A stretch of 64,000 bases of DNA from Deltaproteobacteria bacterium UBA1386 (GTDB lineage Bacteria > Desulfobacterota > Syntrophorhabdia > Syntrophorhabdales > Syntrophorhabdaceae). Positions 8,957 through 17,220 of the stretch are shown here, in pieces. The position numbers and the translations under genes were made by a program. The DNA lies in NCBI GenBank assembly GCA_002305765.1, contig DBQU01000068.1, forward strand, positions 8,100 to 72,099. The letters run 5' to 3'. The notes beneath the pieces are model-generated. The model was not told the DNA's origin, did no database searches, and worked only from the letters and a program-made list of their open reading frames with translations. Position 1 is the first letter of the stretch; each line of letters starts with the position of its first letter.

Positions 8957-10096
8957 ATGATGATAGCTGAAACGAGAACGGTCACCTCCACGTCAAGGAC
9001 ATCAGCTACAACAGAAGACATCACTATTCGTGAGACCACTACCAGTCGGTTGGTCTTCCGACCCATGCTGGTGGTCAATGACCGCCAGCCAGACGCGGCC
9101 GTAAAGGGAACTTTCGTGTATCAACGCAAAGGGGCAACGCAGAGTTGGGAAGATGTACCCCTTCCTCCTCTATCAAGTCTAAAGAAAGATGAAGCCGTCA
9201 AGCTTGAGCTGAAATCCGAAGAATTGTTGCGCTTGTTTAACAATCTCTCGACCCTCTACGAGCTTTTCCGAACACAGGGCATTTCCAGAGGTGAATCGAA
9301 GTTTATTAAGGCCAATGCCACAATCCAAGCTCTAGCGGGTATGAGCGACGATGAGTTGACTGCCGTTATAGCTGGTCATCAGATGATTGGCGCTGAAGCA
9401 TTGCTGCGTCTAATACAGTGGGCGACAAAAGCAGACAATTTCTCGGTACTGTTTGATCGTTTGCAGCAACTTGGTAGTCATGGTCTCATCAATCTGAACT
9501 CGGCTCTGGGTGTAGCTATTTTGAAGCGAGCCCTCAAAGACTGGCATGACAATAGGCTTAACGCGGATGAGAGTTTCTGGCAAAACACTCTCGAAAACCA
9601 GACATTCGTATTGGAACAGTTGTTTCAGGTTCCGGTTGTGATTGTAAAAGCTAAGGCATACGTTGGAGGCAAGTCGATACTGAACGAAGGCGGTCATGTT
9701 GCTGATTTCCTGGTGCAGAACAAGATCACCAGCGCGGCCGCGCTGGTAGAAATCAAGACTCCCGCGACCCCTTTGCTGGGCAAGCAATACCGCAATGGCG
9801 TATATAACACATCTAGTGATCTGACTGGTTCTGTCATGCAGGTCCTTTCGTATCGAGATTCGCTCGCTCAAGAGCGGACCAATCTGCTGAAGAGTGGAAG
9901 TATTGACACGGAGGCATTTCACCCTATGTGTGTCGTGATTATCGGCCATGTTAGGCGTGAGCTTAGCGACACATTAAAGAAAAAGGCCTTTGAGCTCTAC
10001 CGGCAACAGCTGAGAGATGTTCAAATTATCACCTATGATGAGATGTACGAGCGAACGAGAAGGTTGGTGCGGGTTCTAGAGCAAGGACTTCGTTAG
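8957..10096 (+). CDS. sduA: Shedu anti-phage protein SduA (DUF4263 nuclease)
   Basis: A 379-aa protein whose C-terminal third is the Shedu/DUF4263 domain: a helical lead (ESFWQNTLENQTFVLEQLF), then a PD-(D/E)xK-type core with Asp250 in HVADFLVQ and Glu265/Lys267 in ALVEIKTP. Shedu is a known single-gene defence system acting as a nuclease. The N-terminal about 200 residues include a predicted mixed alpha/beta segment and a helical stretch; N-terminal domains vary between Shedu types and are thought to regulate the enzyme. GC content is visibly lower than in ugd, and codon use is mixed, indicating transfer. It heads a run of defence genes. The start is chosen at ATG 8957 (MMIAETRT); a TTG at 8942 is in frame. 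Confidence 0.85.
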   Translation: MMIAETRTVTSTSRTSATTEDITIRETTTSRLVFRPMLVVNDRQPDAAVKGTFVYQRKGATQSWEDVPLPPLSSLKKDEAVKLELKSEELLRLFNNLSTLYELFRTQGISRGESKFIKANATIQALAGMSDDELTAVIAGHQMIGAEALLRLIQWATKADNFSVLFDRLQQLGSHGLINLNSALGVAILKRALKDWHDNRLNADESFWQNTLENQTFVLEQLFQVPVVIVKAKAYVGGKSILNEGGHVADFLVQNKITSAAALVEIKTPATPLLGKQYRNGVYNTSSDLTGSVMQVLSYRDSLAQERTNLLKSGSIDTEAFHPMCVVIIGHVRRELSDTLKKKAFELYRQQLRDVQIITYDEMYERTRRLVRVLEQGLR

Positions 10097-10278
10097 GTCT
10101 GGATGCGTTATTGGAGAGAGAGTCGGCTGATACACGGAAGACGAATGGCAATTGCAGACCATCGACGAACAACAACTTCAGCGTTCTGAACTAGGTATAC
10201 TATGCTAGGGGGTCACGTGTCGGTTAGGCGAAACCATTCGCTAATACCCCACAATCTAGACCGCAAAAGGACAAAGAT

Positions 10279-11367
10279 ATGAAAATTATCGAGGAAGTGG
10301 AAAGCCATCGAAAAGAAATCTTTACCGATACCTATACTGTCACGTGGCGCGAGCTAATTGGTCAGTACAAAGACGGAGACCTTATCATTGATCCAGAGTA
10401 TCAGAGGCTCTTCCGATGGGACATTGACCAACAGACGCAATACATAGAATCAATTCTCCTGAATATACCGTCGCCGCCCATATTCCTAGCACGGAATAAT
10501 GACGGAAGGTTTGAGGTGATCGACGGGCTGCAAAGAATCAGTACCATGCTGAAGTTCTTTGCTGAAGATATCTTTGGAAAACAGCCCGCAACGTTGGACG
10601 AGGTGCAGGAATTGGAGCAAAACAACATCCGGACGCCAACAAGACTTGCCGCAGCTCCATTTCTGCGCTCTCTGGAAGACTTCACGGCCGCGACATTACC
10701 GGAAACGCTGATACGGACTGTCAAGTATGCGCGGATTACGATTATCCTACTTGAAAAAGAGTCAAGCCGAGAGACGCGGTATGAAGTTTTCAGACGACTT
10801 AACAAGCTCGGCTCCCCCCTTAGCGATCAAGAAATCAGAAATTGTACGGCTCGCTTACTCGGCAAGGAGTTTCCAGCCCAGCTTCGTGCTCTAGCCAATG
10901 TCCAGGTTATCCGATCTGCTCTTACACTAAATGAAGATTCGGAACGTAGTATGGGCGTGGAGGAAGTGCTTTTGCGGATGCTGGCCTTGAGCTATAGCGA
11001 AAAGCCTTTGAAACACCAGATAAGGGAGTACTTGGACGATTTCATGGCATTTGCAGCGGCGGGCAAATTCAGATTGACGGAAGACATACAGCAACGCATC
11101 GAGTCGACTTTCACGTTGATTCACGATGCGTTGCCCAACGGCAGTGCCTTTCGTTTTCCAAATCAAGGGTTTAGCACCAACTTATACGACGTGGTGGCAA
11201 CCGGGGTATTCCAGAATGCTGAACACCTCAATGCTACGTCTTTGAGAGACAAGCATAACGCTCTGATGAACAGCCCGGAATTGAGAGAGGTGACGGGCGC
11301 AGGATCAAACACACGTCGCAAGTTGCAGGGAAGGATTGACCTTGGAAGGAGTTGGTTTGGAAATTGA
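10279..11367 (+). CDS. DUF262 (ParB/Srx-like NTPase-fold) defence protein
   Basis: A 362-aa protein with the N-terminal DUF262 domain: PEYQRLFRW (39-47) and the signature IDGLQRIST (81-89), the DGxQR motif that binds nucleotide in GmrSD and BrxU. The rest is helical and lacks the HNH (DUF1524) nuclease domain normally fused in GmrS/D-type type IV enzymes, so this protein should need a partner for cleavage. The next gene, 13 nt downstream, is a HEPN-type RNase candidate, making a two-gene unit. The leader at 10097-10278 has a possible -10 box TATACT at 10196-10201 and an imperfect hairpin near 10226-10247. GC is low relative to the chromosome. The functional role in defence is inferred from family and context. 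Confidence 0.85.
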   Translation: MKIIEEVESHRKEIFTDTYTVTWRELIGQYKDGDLIIDPEYQRLFRWDIDQQTQYIESILLNIPSPPIFLARNNDGRFEVIDGLQRISTMLKFFAEDIFGKQPATLDEVQELEQNNIRTPTRLAAAPFLRSLEDFTAATLPETLIRTVKYARITIILLEKESSRETRYEVFRRLNKLGSPLSDQEIRNCTARLLGKEFPAQLRALANVQVIRSALTLNEDSERSMGVEEVLLRMLALSYSEKPLKHQIREYLDDFMAFAAAGKFRLTEDIQQRIESTFTLIHDALPNGSAFRFPNQGFSTNLYDVVATGVFQNAEHLNATSLRDKHNALMNSPELREVTGAGSNTRRKLQGRIDLGRSWFGN

Positions 11368-11379
11368 GGTCATTCAAGA

Positions 11380-12108
11380 ATGAATAGTCCGGTCGCTGAC
11401 GCACTCCAACAGATTGGCATAACAAAGGGCGAGTGTATTGGACTCCTCGATAGGCTTAAGTCGTTTTCGCCACCCGATAAACACAATAGATACCCCGACA
11501 CATTTCGGCTGATTGCAACGCCCATGCTCTACTCGATCTGGGAGCGTTGTTTTACTCTATGTCACGCAATAGGACTGCGCTTGATCCGCGATATGACGGA
11601 AAAGGTCAACGATCTTGATCCGACCCAAAGATCCGTTTGGTTGCTTCAGACAGAGTTCTATAAAAGCATGATATCTCGTTTGCGAGATGGATTTGCGGCA
11701 GACATAAAGAAAGCAAAGAAGGGACACTTCGGTCTTCTATGCGAGTTCTTGCCAAGACTGGATGAATGGCAACTAGACGAACTTGACCACTCGATTTCCA
11801 CGGATACTTTGGTTATGACCTTTTCTAACGTCAATCCAGATGTGGTAGAGATCAATGCATTAGCAATCGGGATTTCCGAATTTCCGGCGTTTCGAAACCT
11901 TAAACTTGGGCGACTCCATGATCTAGTGGGACAACGCAACGGCATAGGCCACGGCGCAGTAATCGACCCACCTTCTAACGATATATTTCTGAATCTATTA
12001 ACCTTTACGGAAGACCTCGTCAGAGACTACTGCACGGTCTTTTCGGAATGGATAGTAGCTCGGTTTCCAGAGAGAAGCCCCGACGGACTCACATTAACAA
12101 CAGCCTAA
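11380..12108 (+). CDS. MAE_28990-like HEPN protein, partner of the DUF262 gene
   Basis: A 242-aa, largely helical protein. The C-terminal region LGRLHDLVGQRNGIGHGA contains an R-x4-H motif (Arg186 and His191), the catalytic signature of HEPN ribonucleases, and is followed by the last helix FTEDLVRDYCTVFSEWI. HEPN proteins of the MAE_28990/MAE_18760 type are known to be encoded next to DUF262 proteins, which is the arrangement here (13-nt gap, same strand, low GC). I infer a toxin-like effector controlled by the DUF262 sensor, degrading RNA after infection; the specificity is unknown. It could instead be an accessory protein if the R-x4-H motif is not active. It converges on the methyltransferase gene, 75 nt away. 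Confidence 0.75.
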   Translation: MNSPVADALQQIGITKGECIGLLDRLKSFSPPDKHNRYPDTFRLIATPMLYSIWERCFTLCHAIGLRLIRDMTEKVNDLDPTQRSVWLLQTEFYKSMISRLRDGFAADIKKAKKGHFGLLCEFLPRLDEWQLDELDHSISTDTLVMTFSNVNPDVVEINALAIGISEFPAFRNLKLGRLHDLVGQRNGIGHGAVIDPPSNDIFLNLLTFTEDLVRDYCTVFSEWIVARFPERSPDGLTLTTA

Positions 12109-12183
12109 TGCTTGCTTCTGCATCTTTCGATGTGGAATTGGTGGACCAGCCCGTCATATTCGAGATTGGCAGGAACCGTCGTC

Positions 12184-13089
12184 TTATGCCATTTTCCTTC
12201 CGGGCTTGATTTCGTATAGCGCCTGGTCTTCTACTACGCTGTTTGTCTGCACGCCATTGACCTTTTCGAAATGCAGTTTGATGTTTGAAAAGAGGTCGGT
12301 GGCTTCTGCCTTGAGGTGTCGGGCTGCCATTTTGCAGTATTCGGGGTCGATTTCGATGCCGATGCTGTTGCGCCCTGCTTTCAGAGCGGCAACCATCGTG
12401 GTGCCTGAACCCGCGAAGGGGTCAAGGACGGTGTCCCCGGCGAAGGAAAACATTCGAACCAGCCGTAGTGCCAGTTCCAAGGGAAACGGGGCGGGATGAT
12501 GTTTTGTTGAAGCGCCGGTTATATTCCAGATTTGCTGGAACCACCGGTCGAACTCCTCTTTACTTATCTTGCTTTCCCGGCGCTGTGCGTCCGTGGGTTT
12601 CCGGTAACCGCCAGGTTTTCTCTGCATGAGGATGAATTCCATGTCGTTCTTGATTATTGCGTTTGGCTCATAGGGCTTGCCGAGGAACTTGGAACCGTTC
12701 GGCACTTCGTAGGAGGCGTTGGCGATCTTGTGCCAGACGATGGGGTTGAGATTGTCAAAACCGATGCGCCGGCAGACAACGCATATGTCGGCATGGAGGG
12801 GAAAGACGAGATGACGTCCGAAGTTCCGTCGTGCAACGCAGACGTCTCCCACCACGCATACCAGACGGCCTCCGGGAACGAGAATCCGGTACACGTGTCT
12901 CCAGACCTTCTCGAGTTCCGAGAGAAATGTCTCGTAGCTTTCCACATGTCCAAGTTGATCGGGGTTGTCGTTGTACCGTTTCAGGTTCCAGTATGGAGGA
13001 GAGGTTACGACGAGATGTACGGATTCATCGGCAAGGAAAGACAGCTCCCTTGCGTCCCCATTTATAAGCCTGTGCGATGTCGTCTTCAT
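12184..13089 (-). CDS. Type II DNA amino-methyltransferase, TSPPYW type
   Basis: A 301-aa methyltransferase. The catalytic motif IV is TSPPYW (29-34) near the N-terminus and the AdoMet-binding motif I region is DPFAGSGTT (about 223-231) near the C-terminus, i.e. the circularly permuted beta order. SPPY occurs in N4-cytosine and some N6-adenine enzymes, so the modified base is not decided by sequence. The frame extends upstream to 13263, but ATG 13089 (MKTTSHRLING) lies 4 nt after the restriction gene stop and gives the normal N-terminus. It forms an operon with the PaeR7I-like nuclease and should protect CTCGAG sites. Confidence 0.87.
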   Translation of the reverse strand: MKTTSHRLINGDARELSFLADESVHLVVTSPPYWNLKRYNDNPDQLGHVESYETFLSELEKVWRHVYRILVPGGRLVCVVGDVCVARRNFGRHLVFPLHADICVVCRRIGFDNLNPIVWHKIANASYEVPNGSKFLGKPYEPNAIIKNDMEFILMQRKPGGYRKPTDAQRRESKISKEEFDRWFQQIWNITGASTKHHPAPFPLELALRLVRMFSFAGDTVLDPFAGSGTTMVAALKAGRNSIGIEIDPEYCKMAARHLKAEATDLFSNIKLHFEKVNGVQTNSVVEDQALYEIKPGRKMA

Positions 13090-13093
13090 AAAC

Positions 13094-13804
13094 CTACAGA
13101 TACGCCCCCAGATGAGCAACGAGCCTTCGCGCAAAACGTTCAACCGACAGATCCTGGGCGGGCGTCTTGAATGCACCGTTAACGCCTTTTTCTTCGGAGG
13201 AAGTGATAAAGGCAGACGCCGTATAGTGGCGTTCCAAAACGAGTTTCCGACAGAACAGCTCATACCGTTTCATGTATGATGCACCGTCAAATTCCGGAAA
13301 CACCCTGAAATGCGGTTCCTTGACACCAACAGGGCGGTTGGAGGATTTGCAGTCTTCAAGCATGAAGAAATAGCCCAGAAACGGCTGCGGGCTGTCGAGA
13401 TATGCTCTTTCCCGAAAGGCAGTCCAGATGTCGAGCGCACTGCCCATCGCTTCCTCTGTCCTGTTGTTGAAGTTGTTCCCAAATGAAGGTCCCACCTGCG
13501 ATTTTGCCTCAATCGCCGCTATCAGGGTCTGATTGCGGACGACGAGCAGATCCCATTCCTTCGTTGGACGGAAGAAACCCGGCAGTTCAAGGGATGTCCT
13601 GTGGAATATGCAGTCGCGGCTGATCCCCGCCTCAGCGATGAGGTCGGTAAAAAACCCGATGAACCCGTTCATCTGCGCACCACCCGTAACAGCCCCGCGA
13701 AGACCTTGATCGGCCCTCCCCTGGTTCTGCTGTTTCTCCCGTTGGGCCGCCCTTGTCCTCCAGTAATGGGCAACTGCCTTTGTTATTCCGTCGTTGACGC
13801 TCAA
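13094..13804 (-). CDS. PaeR7I/XhoI-family type II restriction endonuclease
   Basis: A 236-aa protein strongly resembling PaeR7I and XhoI, which cut CTCGAG. The nuclease core is visible as EWDLLVV followed by AAIEAKSQVGPSFGNNFNNR: Asp in the first and Glu-Ala-Lys in the second form a PD-(D/E)xK site, and the stretch after it is nearly diagnostic for this family. The start is TTG 13804 with a good GGAGGA site 7 nt upstream, so there is no ATG. The methyltransferase gene follows after 4 nt. There is no C-protein gene. A short dyad (ATACA...TGTAT, about 13856-13874) sits upstream and could be a control site. GC is lower than in lolDC next door. Confidence 0.9.
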   Translation of the reverse strand: MSVNDGITKAVAHYWRTRAAQREKQQNQGRADQGLRGAVTGGAQMNGFIGFFTDLIAEAGISRDCIFHRTSLELPGFFRPTKEWDLLVVRNQTLIAAIEAKSQVGPSFGNNFNNRTEEAMGSALDIWTAFRERAYLDSPQPFLGYFFMLEDCKSSNRPVGVKEPHFRVFPEFDGASYMKRYELFCRKLVLERHYTASAFITSSEEKGVNGAFKTPAQDLSVERFARRLVAHLGAYL

Positions 13805-13955
13805 CGTCTTTCCTCCGATGTACAGAATATGAGAATCTTAACAAATTACCGAATCATACACCAGACTATTGTATCGACGAGCAACCAGTATAGCGTGCCC
13901 CGCAATCCCGATCCCCCACATTCCCCGAAACGACCATCATTGATGACAAACCACT

Positions 13956-14018
13956 CTCCTCCACGACATCGGCCTCAACGTCTACCCCATAGGCAAACCG
14001 CCGCTGGTGCACTTTTAG
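13956..14018 (+). pseudogene. Duplicated 3' end of ugd (island boundary)
   Basis: In one frame this reads LLHDIGLNVYPIGKPPLVHF plus stop, the same as the last 20 residues of ugd (8548-8610) except Phe to Leu. At DNA level the copies differ at about 6 of 63 positions, mostly silent, and the stop is TAG here, TAA there. Upstream sequence does not match ugd. The two copies are direct repeats bracketing the defence genes, so this is the scar of an insertion or allele replacement. Confidence 0.85.
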
Positions 14019-14022
14019 AGAC

Positions 14023-14175
14023 GGCTTGAGTGGCTTGAATCGCTTGAGTCGCTTGAGAGTAAAAACAAGAAACAACAGATGCAGGCTACAATGAGCGGCT
14101 CAAGTCGACGCAACCGTCTCCCCTGTCTTTGTCTTTAACCCTCAAGCGACTCAAGCGATTCAAGCCACTCAAGCC
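14023..14175. repeat. Perfect 35-bp inverted repeat built of CTTGAG/CTTGAA units
   Basis: 14023-14057 and 14141-14175 are exact reverse complements, 83 nt apart. Each arm is four 8-9-nt units of the GCTTGAGTC kind. It lies between the island scar and the 3' end of lolD. It could act as a strong bidirectional hairpin ending transcription, or be an invertible/mobile repeat. There is no T-tract. The middle 83 nt hold no gene. The remaining part of 13805-13955 contains only the restriction gene promoter region. Confidence 0.75.
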
Positions 14176-14181
14176 GGTTTT

Positions 14182-14865
14182 CTATTGATCGGTAAAGAGC
14201 TCCCCGTCGACCATCGTTAGCTTTCTTTCGCCCACCGCGCCGATCTCGGGGTCGTGGGTCACGAGGATGAGGGTTGCGGAGAGGTTCTTTTGGATGGTGA
14301 GGATCTGGCGCATGACCTCGCGGCCTGTCTTTCTGTCGAGGTTGCCCGTCGGTTCGTCGGCGAGGATCACTTCGGGTTCGTTGATGAGCGCCCTGGCGAT
14401 GGCGACGCGCTGCTGTTCGCCGCCGGATAGTTCCCCGGGTTTGTGGTTCAGGCGGTGGGTAAGCTCGACGGTCTCGAGGAAGTTCCGCGCCTTCGCTTCG
14501 GCCTCCGCGGGCTTCATGCGCCGTATGAGGAGCGGCATCATGACGTTCTCGACGACGTTGAGGTCCTGCAGGAGGTGGTAGAATTGGAAGATGAACCCCA
14601 CCTTCTCGTTGCGGAAACGGCTCTGCTCGTCCTCGCTGAAGGACATGATATCCTGACCGCCGAAGAGGACCGTGCCCTCCGTCGGCTTGTCCAGGGTGCC
14701 GATGATGTGGAGGAAGGTGCTCTTGCCGGCACCGGAGGGGCCCATGATGGTAATGAACTCACCTTTGTCCGCGGTGAAGTCCACGCCCTTCAAGACCTCG
14801 ATCACGATGTCGTCCTTCTGGAAAGACCTTTTCAGCGCCGAGACTTCGATGATGCGATCACTCAT
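14182..14865 (-). CDS. lolD: Lipoprotein-release ABC transporter ATPase LolD
   Basis: The 227-aa ATPase of the LolCDE complex, which extracts outer-membrane lipoproteins from the inner membrane for LolA. Walker A is GPSGAGKST (42-50), the Q-loop lies around FQFYHLLQ, the ABC signature is LSGGEQQR (146-153) and Walker B is EVILADEP (165-172). The FxxQFYHLLxDLNVxENVMxP stretch is typical of the MacB/LolD branch. It overlaps the permease gene by 8 nt and is translated after it. Discrimination from MacB-type ATPases rests on the partner, which has the LolC/E topology. Confidence 0.9.
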   Translation of the reverse strand: MSDRIIEVSALKRSFQKDDIVIEVLKGVDFTADKGEFITIMGPSGAGKSTFLHIIGTLDKPTEGTVLFGGQDIMSFSEDEQSRFRNEKVGFIFQFYHLLQDLNVVENVMMPLLIRRMKPAEAEAKARNFLETVELTHRLNHKPGELSGGEQQRVAIARALINEPEVILADEPTGNLDRKTGREVMRQILTIQKNLSATLILVTHDPEIGAVGERKLTMVDGELFTDQ

Positions 14866-16057
14866 AGCGCAGGGTCTCCACGGGGTCGATCTTCGCCGCC
14901 TTGTAGGAGGGGTAGATCGTTGAAAGGACGCATATGACCGTCGTGACGAGGGCGATGAGCGCCACGTCGACGATGCTTATCTTCGCGGGCAGGGTGGTTA
15001 TGTAGTAGACGTCCTCGGGGAGCCGGATGAGCTTCGTGCTCTTGATTATCCAGCAGAGGAAGTACCCGGTCAGCGAACCGAAGAGGGCGCCGACGACGCC
15101 GATGGTGATCCCTTCCATCATGAAGATCTTCATGATGCTTCGCTTCTTCGCGCCGATGGATTTCAGTATGGCGATGTCCTTCTTCTTCTCCATGACGGTC
15201 ATGATCAGCGAGCTGATGATGTTGAAGCTCGCCACGAGGATGATGAGGGCGAGGATGATGAACATCGCCAGCTTCTCGAGCTTCAAGGCCGAGAAGAGGT
15301 TCCGGTTCATCTCGATCCATGTCTTCGCGAAGTAGTCCCGTCCCAGCGTCTTCAGGATCGTCCACTTGAGGTCGGTCGCCCTGTACTCATCGATGAGCTT
15401 GATCTCGATGCCCGTCGCACCCACACCCATGGCCGATTCCACGTCGGAAAGCGCCATGACGACAAGGGTGTTGTCGATCTCGTACATTCCCGTCTCAAAG
15501 ATGCCGCCCACGCGGCCGCGCACCGTCTCCGGCATGGAGCCCATGGGGGAGAAACCGCCGAAGGGGACCATGATGGTGAAGCTGTCGCCAATGAAGAGAC
15601 CGAGGTGCTTCGCCAACTCCTTCCCCATGAGGACGCTCCCCTTTCTCTGCAGGACATCGACGGAGCCTTCCTTCACCAGCTTCGCCATGAACTTCGCGTC
15701 ACCGGGGTCTATCCCCTTCACCGCGACGCCGGAGAATTGTTTCCCGTTCTGGGCCATCGCCTGAAAGGCCGTGAAAGGGAAGGCCTCCACCACTCCGTCC
15801 ACCTTCTTGACCTTCGCGACAACCGTGGCGGGGTCGCGTATCTCGCCGTTGACGTCAAGGACGAGGATATGGGGGTTGATGCCGAGAATGCGCGCCCTGA
15901 TCTCGTCCTGAAAACCGGTCATGACGGCGATGACCACGATTATGGCCATGACGCCGATGGCAATGCCGACGACGGATATCCACGTCGTGAAGGAGATGAA
16001 CGCCTCCTTGCGCTTCGACCGCAGGTACCGCAACCCTATCGTGGTCTCGTAGTCCAT
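14858..16057 (-). CDS. lolC: Lipoprotein-releasing permease LolC/LolE
   Basis: A 399-aa inner-membrane permease with one N-terminal TM helix (about 22-46, after YLRSKRKEAFISFTTWISVVG, the LolC/E start), a large periplasmic MacB-like domain to about 260, and three C-terminal TM helices. The cytoplasmic loop KKKDIAILKSIGAKKRSIMKIF couples to LolD. It has a single LolC/E paralogue, as in the LolF-type systems of many non-gamma lineages. The start is ATG 16057. A guanine-rich 7-nt tandem repeat lies just upstream (16113-16148). Confidence 0.9.
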   Translation of the reverse strand: MDYETTIGLRYLRSKRKEAFISFTTWISVVGIAIGVMAIIVVIAVMTGFQDEIRARILGINPHILVLDVNGEIRDPATVVAKVKKVDGVVEAFPFTAFQAMAQNGKQFSGVAVKGIDPGDAKFMAKLVKEGSVDVLQRKGSVLMGKELAKHLGLFIGDSFTIMVPFGGFSPMGSMPETVRGRVGGIFETGMYEIDNTLVVMALSDVESAMGVGATGIEIKLIDEYRATDLKWTILKTLGRDYFAKTWIEMNRNLFSALKLEKLAMFIILALIILVASFNIISSLIMTVMEKKKDIAILKSIGAKKRSIMKIFMMEGITIGVVGALFGSLTGYFLCWIIKSTKLIRLPEDVYYITTLPAKISIVDVALIALVTTVICVLSTIYPSYKAAKIDPVETLRYE

Positions 16058-16118
16058 GAAAGTGCTAATGTCTTACCACAAGGCGGGGGAAAAGGGAAGG
16101 ACAGTGAGGACCTGTTAC

Positions 16119-16142
16119 GGGTTGCGGGTTGCGGGTTGCGGG
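16119..16142 (+). repeat. G-rich 7-nt tandem repeat (G-quadruplex motif)
   Basis: Four GGG runs separated by TTGC form a canonical G3N4 quadruplex motif; degenerate units extend it to about 16113-16148. It sits in the 155-nt gap between the dus stop and the lolC start, upstream of leftward lolCD, with the G-rich strand being the template for that transcript. Confidence 0.6.
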
Positions 16143-16212
16143 TTCAGGAAACGGTGTCCACCTGAAGGTCTCCTGGTGCTGCCTGCTCCGGAGCGTGCGA
16201 ACTGACAGGAGG

Positions 16213-17220
16213 CTATGTGTTTTTCTCTCCGGGGCATTCGGGGTTGTTTTTGAAGAAATCGGCGGACCTTTCCTCGGCCTGGGTCATTGTGCGGCTGCCC
16301 TGGATGCGGGAGCTGAGCTGGTGGCCGAACTGGTAGTTACGTGCGAAGTGGTGGGTGAATTCCTTGAGCCTTCCGAGTCGGCGCTCGGGCGGGAAAAGCT
16401 CCTTTATGAGATCTGTGAACGTGCCGTAGAGCAGGGGCAAAGAGACGCGGGGCGCGGCGATGTCGCAGCCATAGACCTCCCGGGCGATGTCGGCGAAGAG
16501 CCAGGGCCTGGCCACGGCCCCGCGGCCGAGCATGAGTCCGTCTGCGCCCGACACGCTGAGGCAATCCCCGGCGTCCTCCACCGTGAATATGCCCCCGTTG
16601 GCGATGACGGGGATGCGGAGCCATTCCTTTATCCTGGCGACCCACTCCCATCGCGGCCTTCTCGCGAAGGGTTCCTTCTTCAGCCGGGCGTGGACGGAAA
16701 CCATGTCGATGCCCTCGCCCTCGAGCATGGCGCAGAAGTCTTTCAGGCGTGGCTCGTCGAGCCCGACGCCGAGACGTATCTTCGCCGTGAGCGGCAGATC
16801 CGTCCTTCTTCTTGCCCCCATCACCAGACGCCGCGCACTTTCGGGATTCTCCATCAAGGCAAACCCCGCGCCCGACCTCCCCACGGACCAATCGGGACAG
16901 CCCATGTTGAGATCGATCGCGTCGGCTCCGAGATCGTGAAGCTTGTCCACGGCCGGGCCGACATCCATGTCGCCGGAAATGAGGAGTTGATAGGACAGGG
17001 GTTTCTCCCGGGCCGTCCTGACAAGGTAGGGGGATATCCCGGGATTCTCGGTGGGCAGTCTGCTGGCTAGCAGCATCTCCGTGGAGAGGAGACCGGCCCC
17101 GCCGAATCCCGAGACGATCTGCCTGAGGGCGCTGTGGGTGAGCCCTGCCATGGGGGCCTGAAGCAGGGGCGGACAGATCTCTAGGCCCCGAACGCGGATG
17201 GCGTGCGCTATTGTGCTCAC
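16213..17220 (-). CDS. dusB: tRNA-dihydrouridine synthase
   Basis: A 335-aa flavoenzyme that reduces uridine to dihydrouridine in tRNA D-loops. TIM-barrel motifs are in order: QAPMAGLTHSALR (21-33), the catalytic Cys108 in DLNMGCP, VHAR, the FMN-phosphate site VIANGGI, and GLMLGRGA. The C-terminal helical tRNA-binding domain follows. DusB-like is the best label; the exact Dus subclass is not certain. It overlaps the upstream PLP-enzyme gene by 4 nt, so they are likely cotranscribed. Confidence 0.88.
   Translation of the reverse strand: MSTIAHAIRVRGLEICPPLLQAPMAGLTHSALRQIVSGFGGAGLLSTEMLLASRLPTENPGISPYLVRTAREKPLSYQLLISGDMDVGPAVDKLHDLGADAIDLNMGCPDWSVGRSGAGFALMENPESARRLVMGARRRTDLPLTAKIRLGVGLDEPRLKDFCAMLEGEGIDMVSVHARLKKEPFARRPRWEWVARIKEWLRIPVIANGGIFTVEDAGDCLSVSGADGLMLGRGAVARPWLFADIAREVYGCDIAAPRVSLPLLYGTFTDLIKELFPPERRLGRLKEFTHHFARNYQFGHQLSSRIQGSRTMTQAEERSADFFKNNPECPGEKNT

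Noticed and set aside
8611..14018. Integrase, transposase or phage genes for the defence island
   Set aside because: None of the frames in the region looks like a recombinase.
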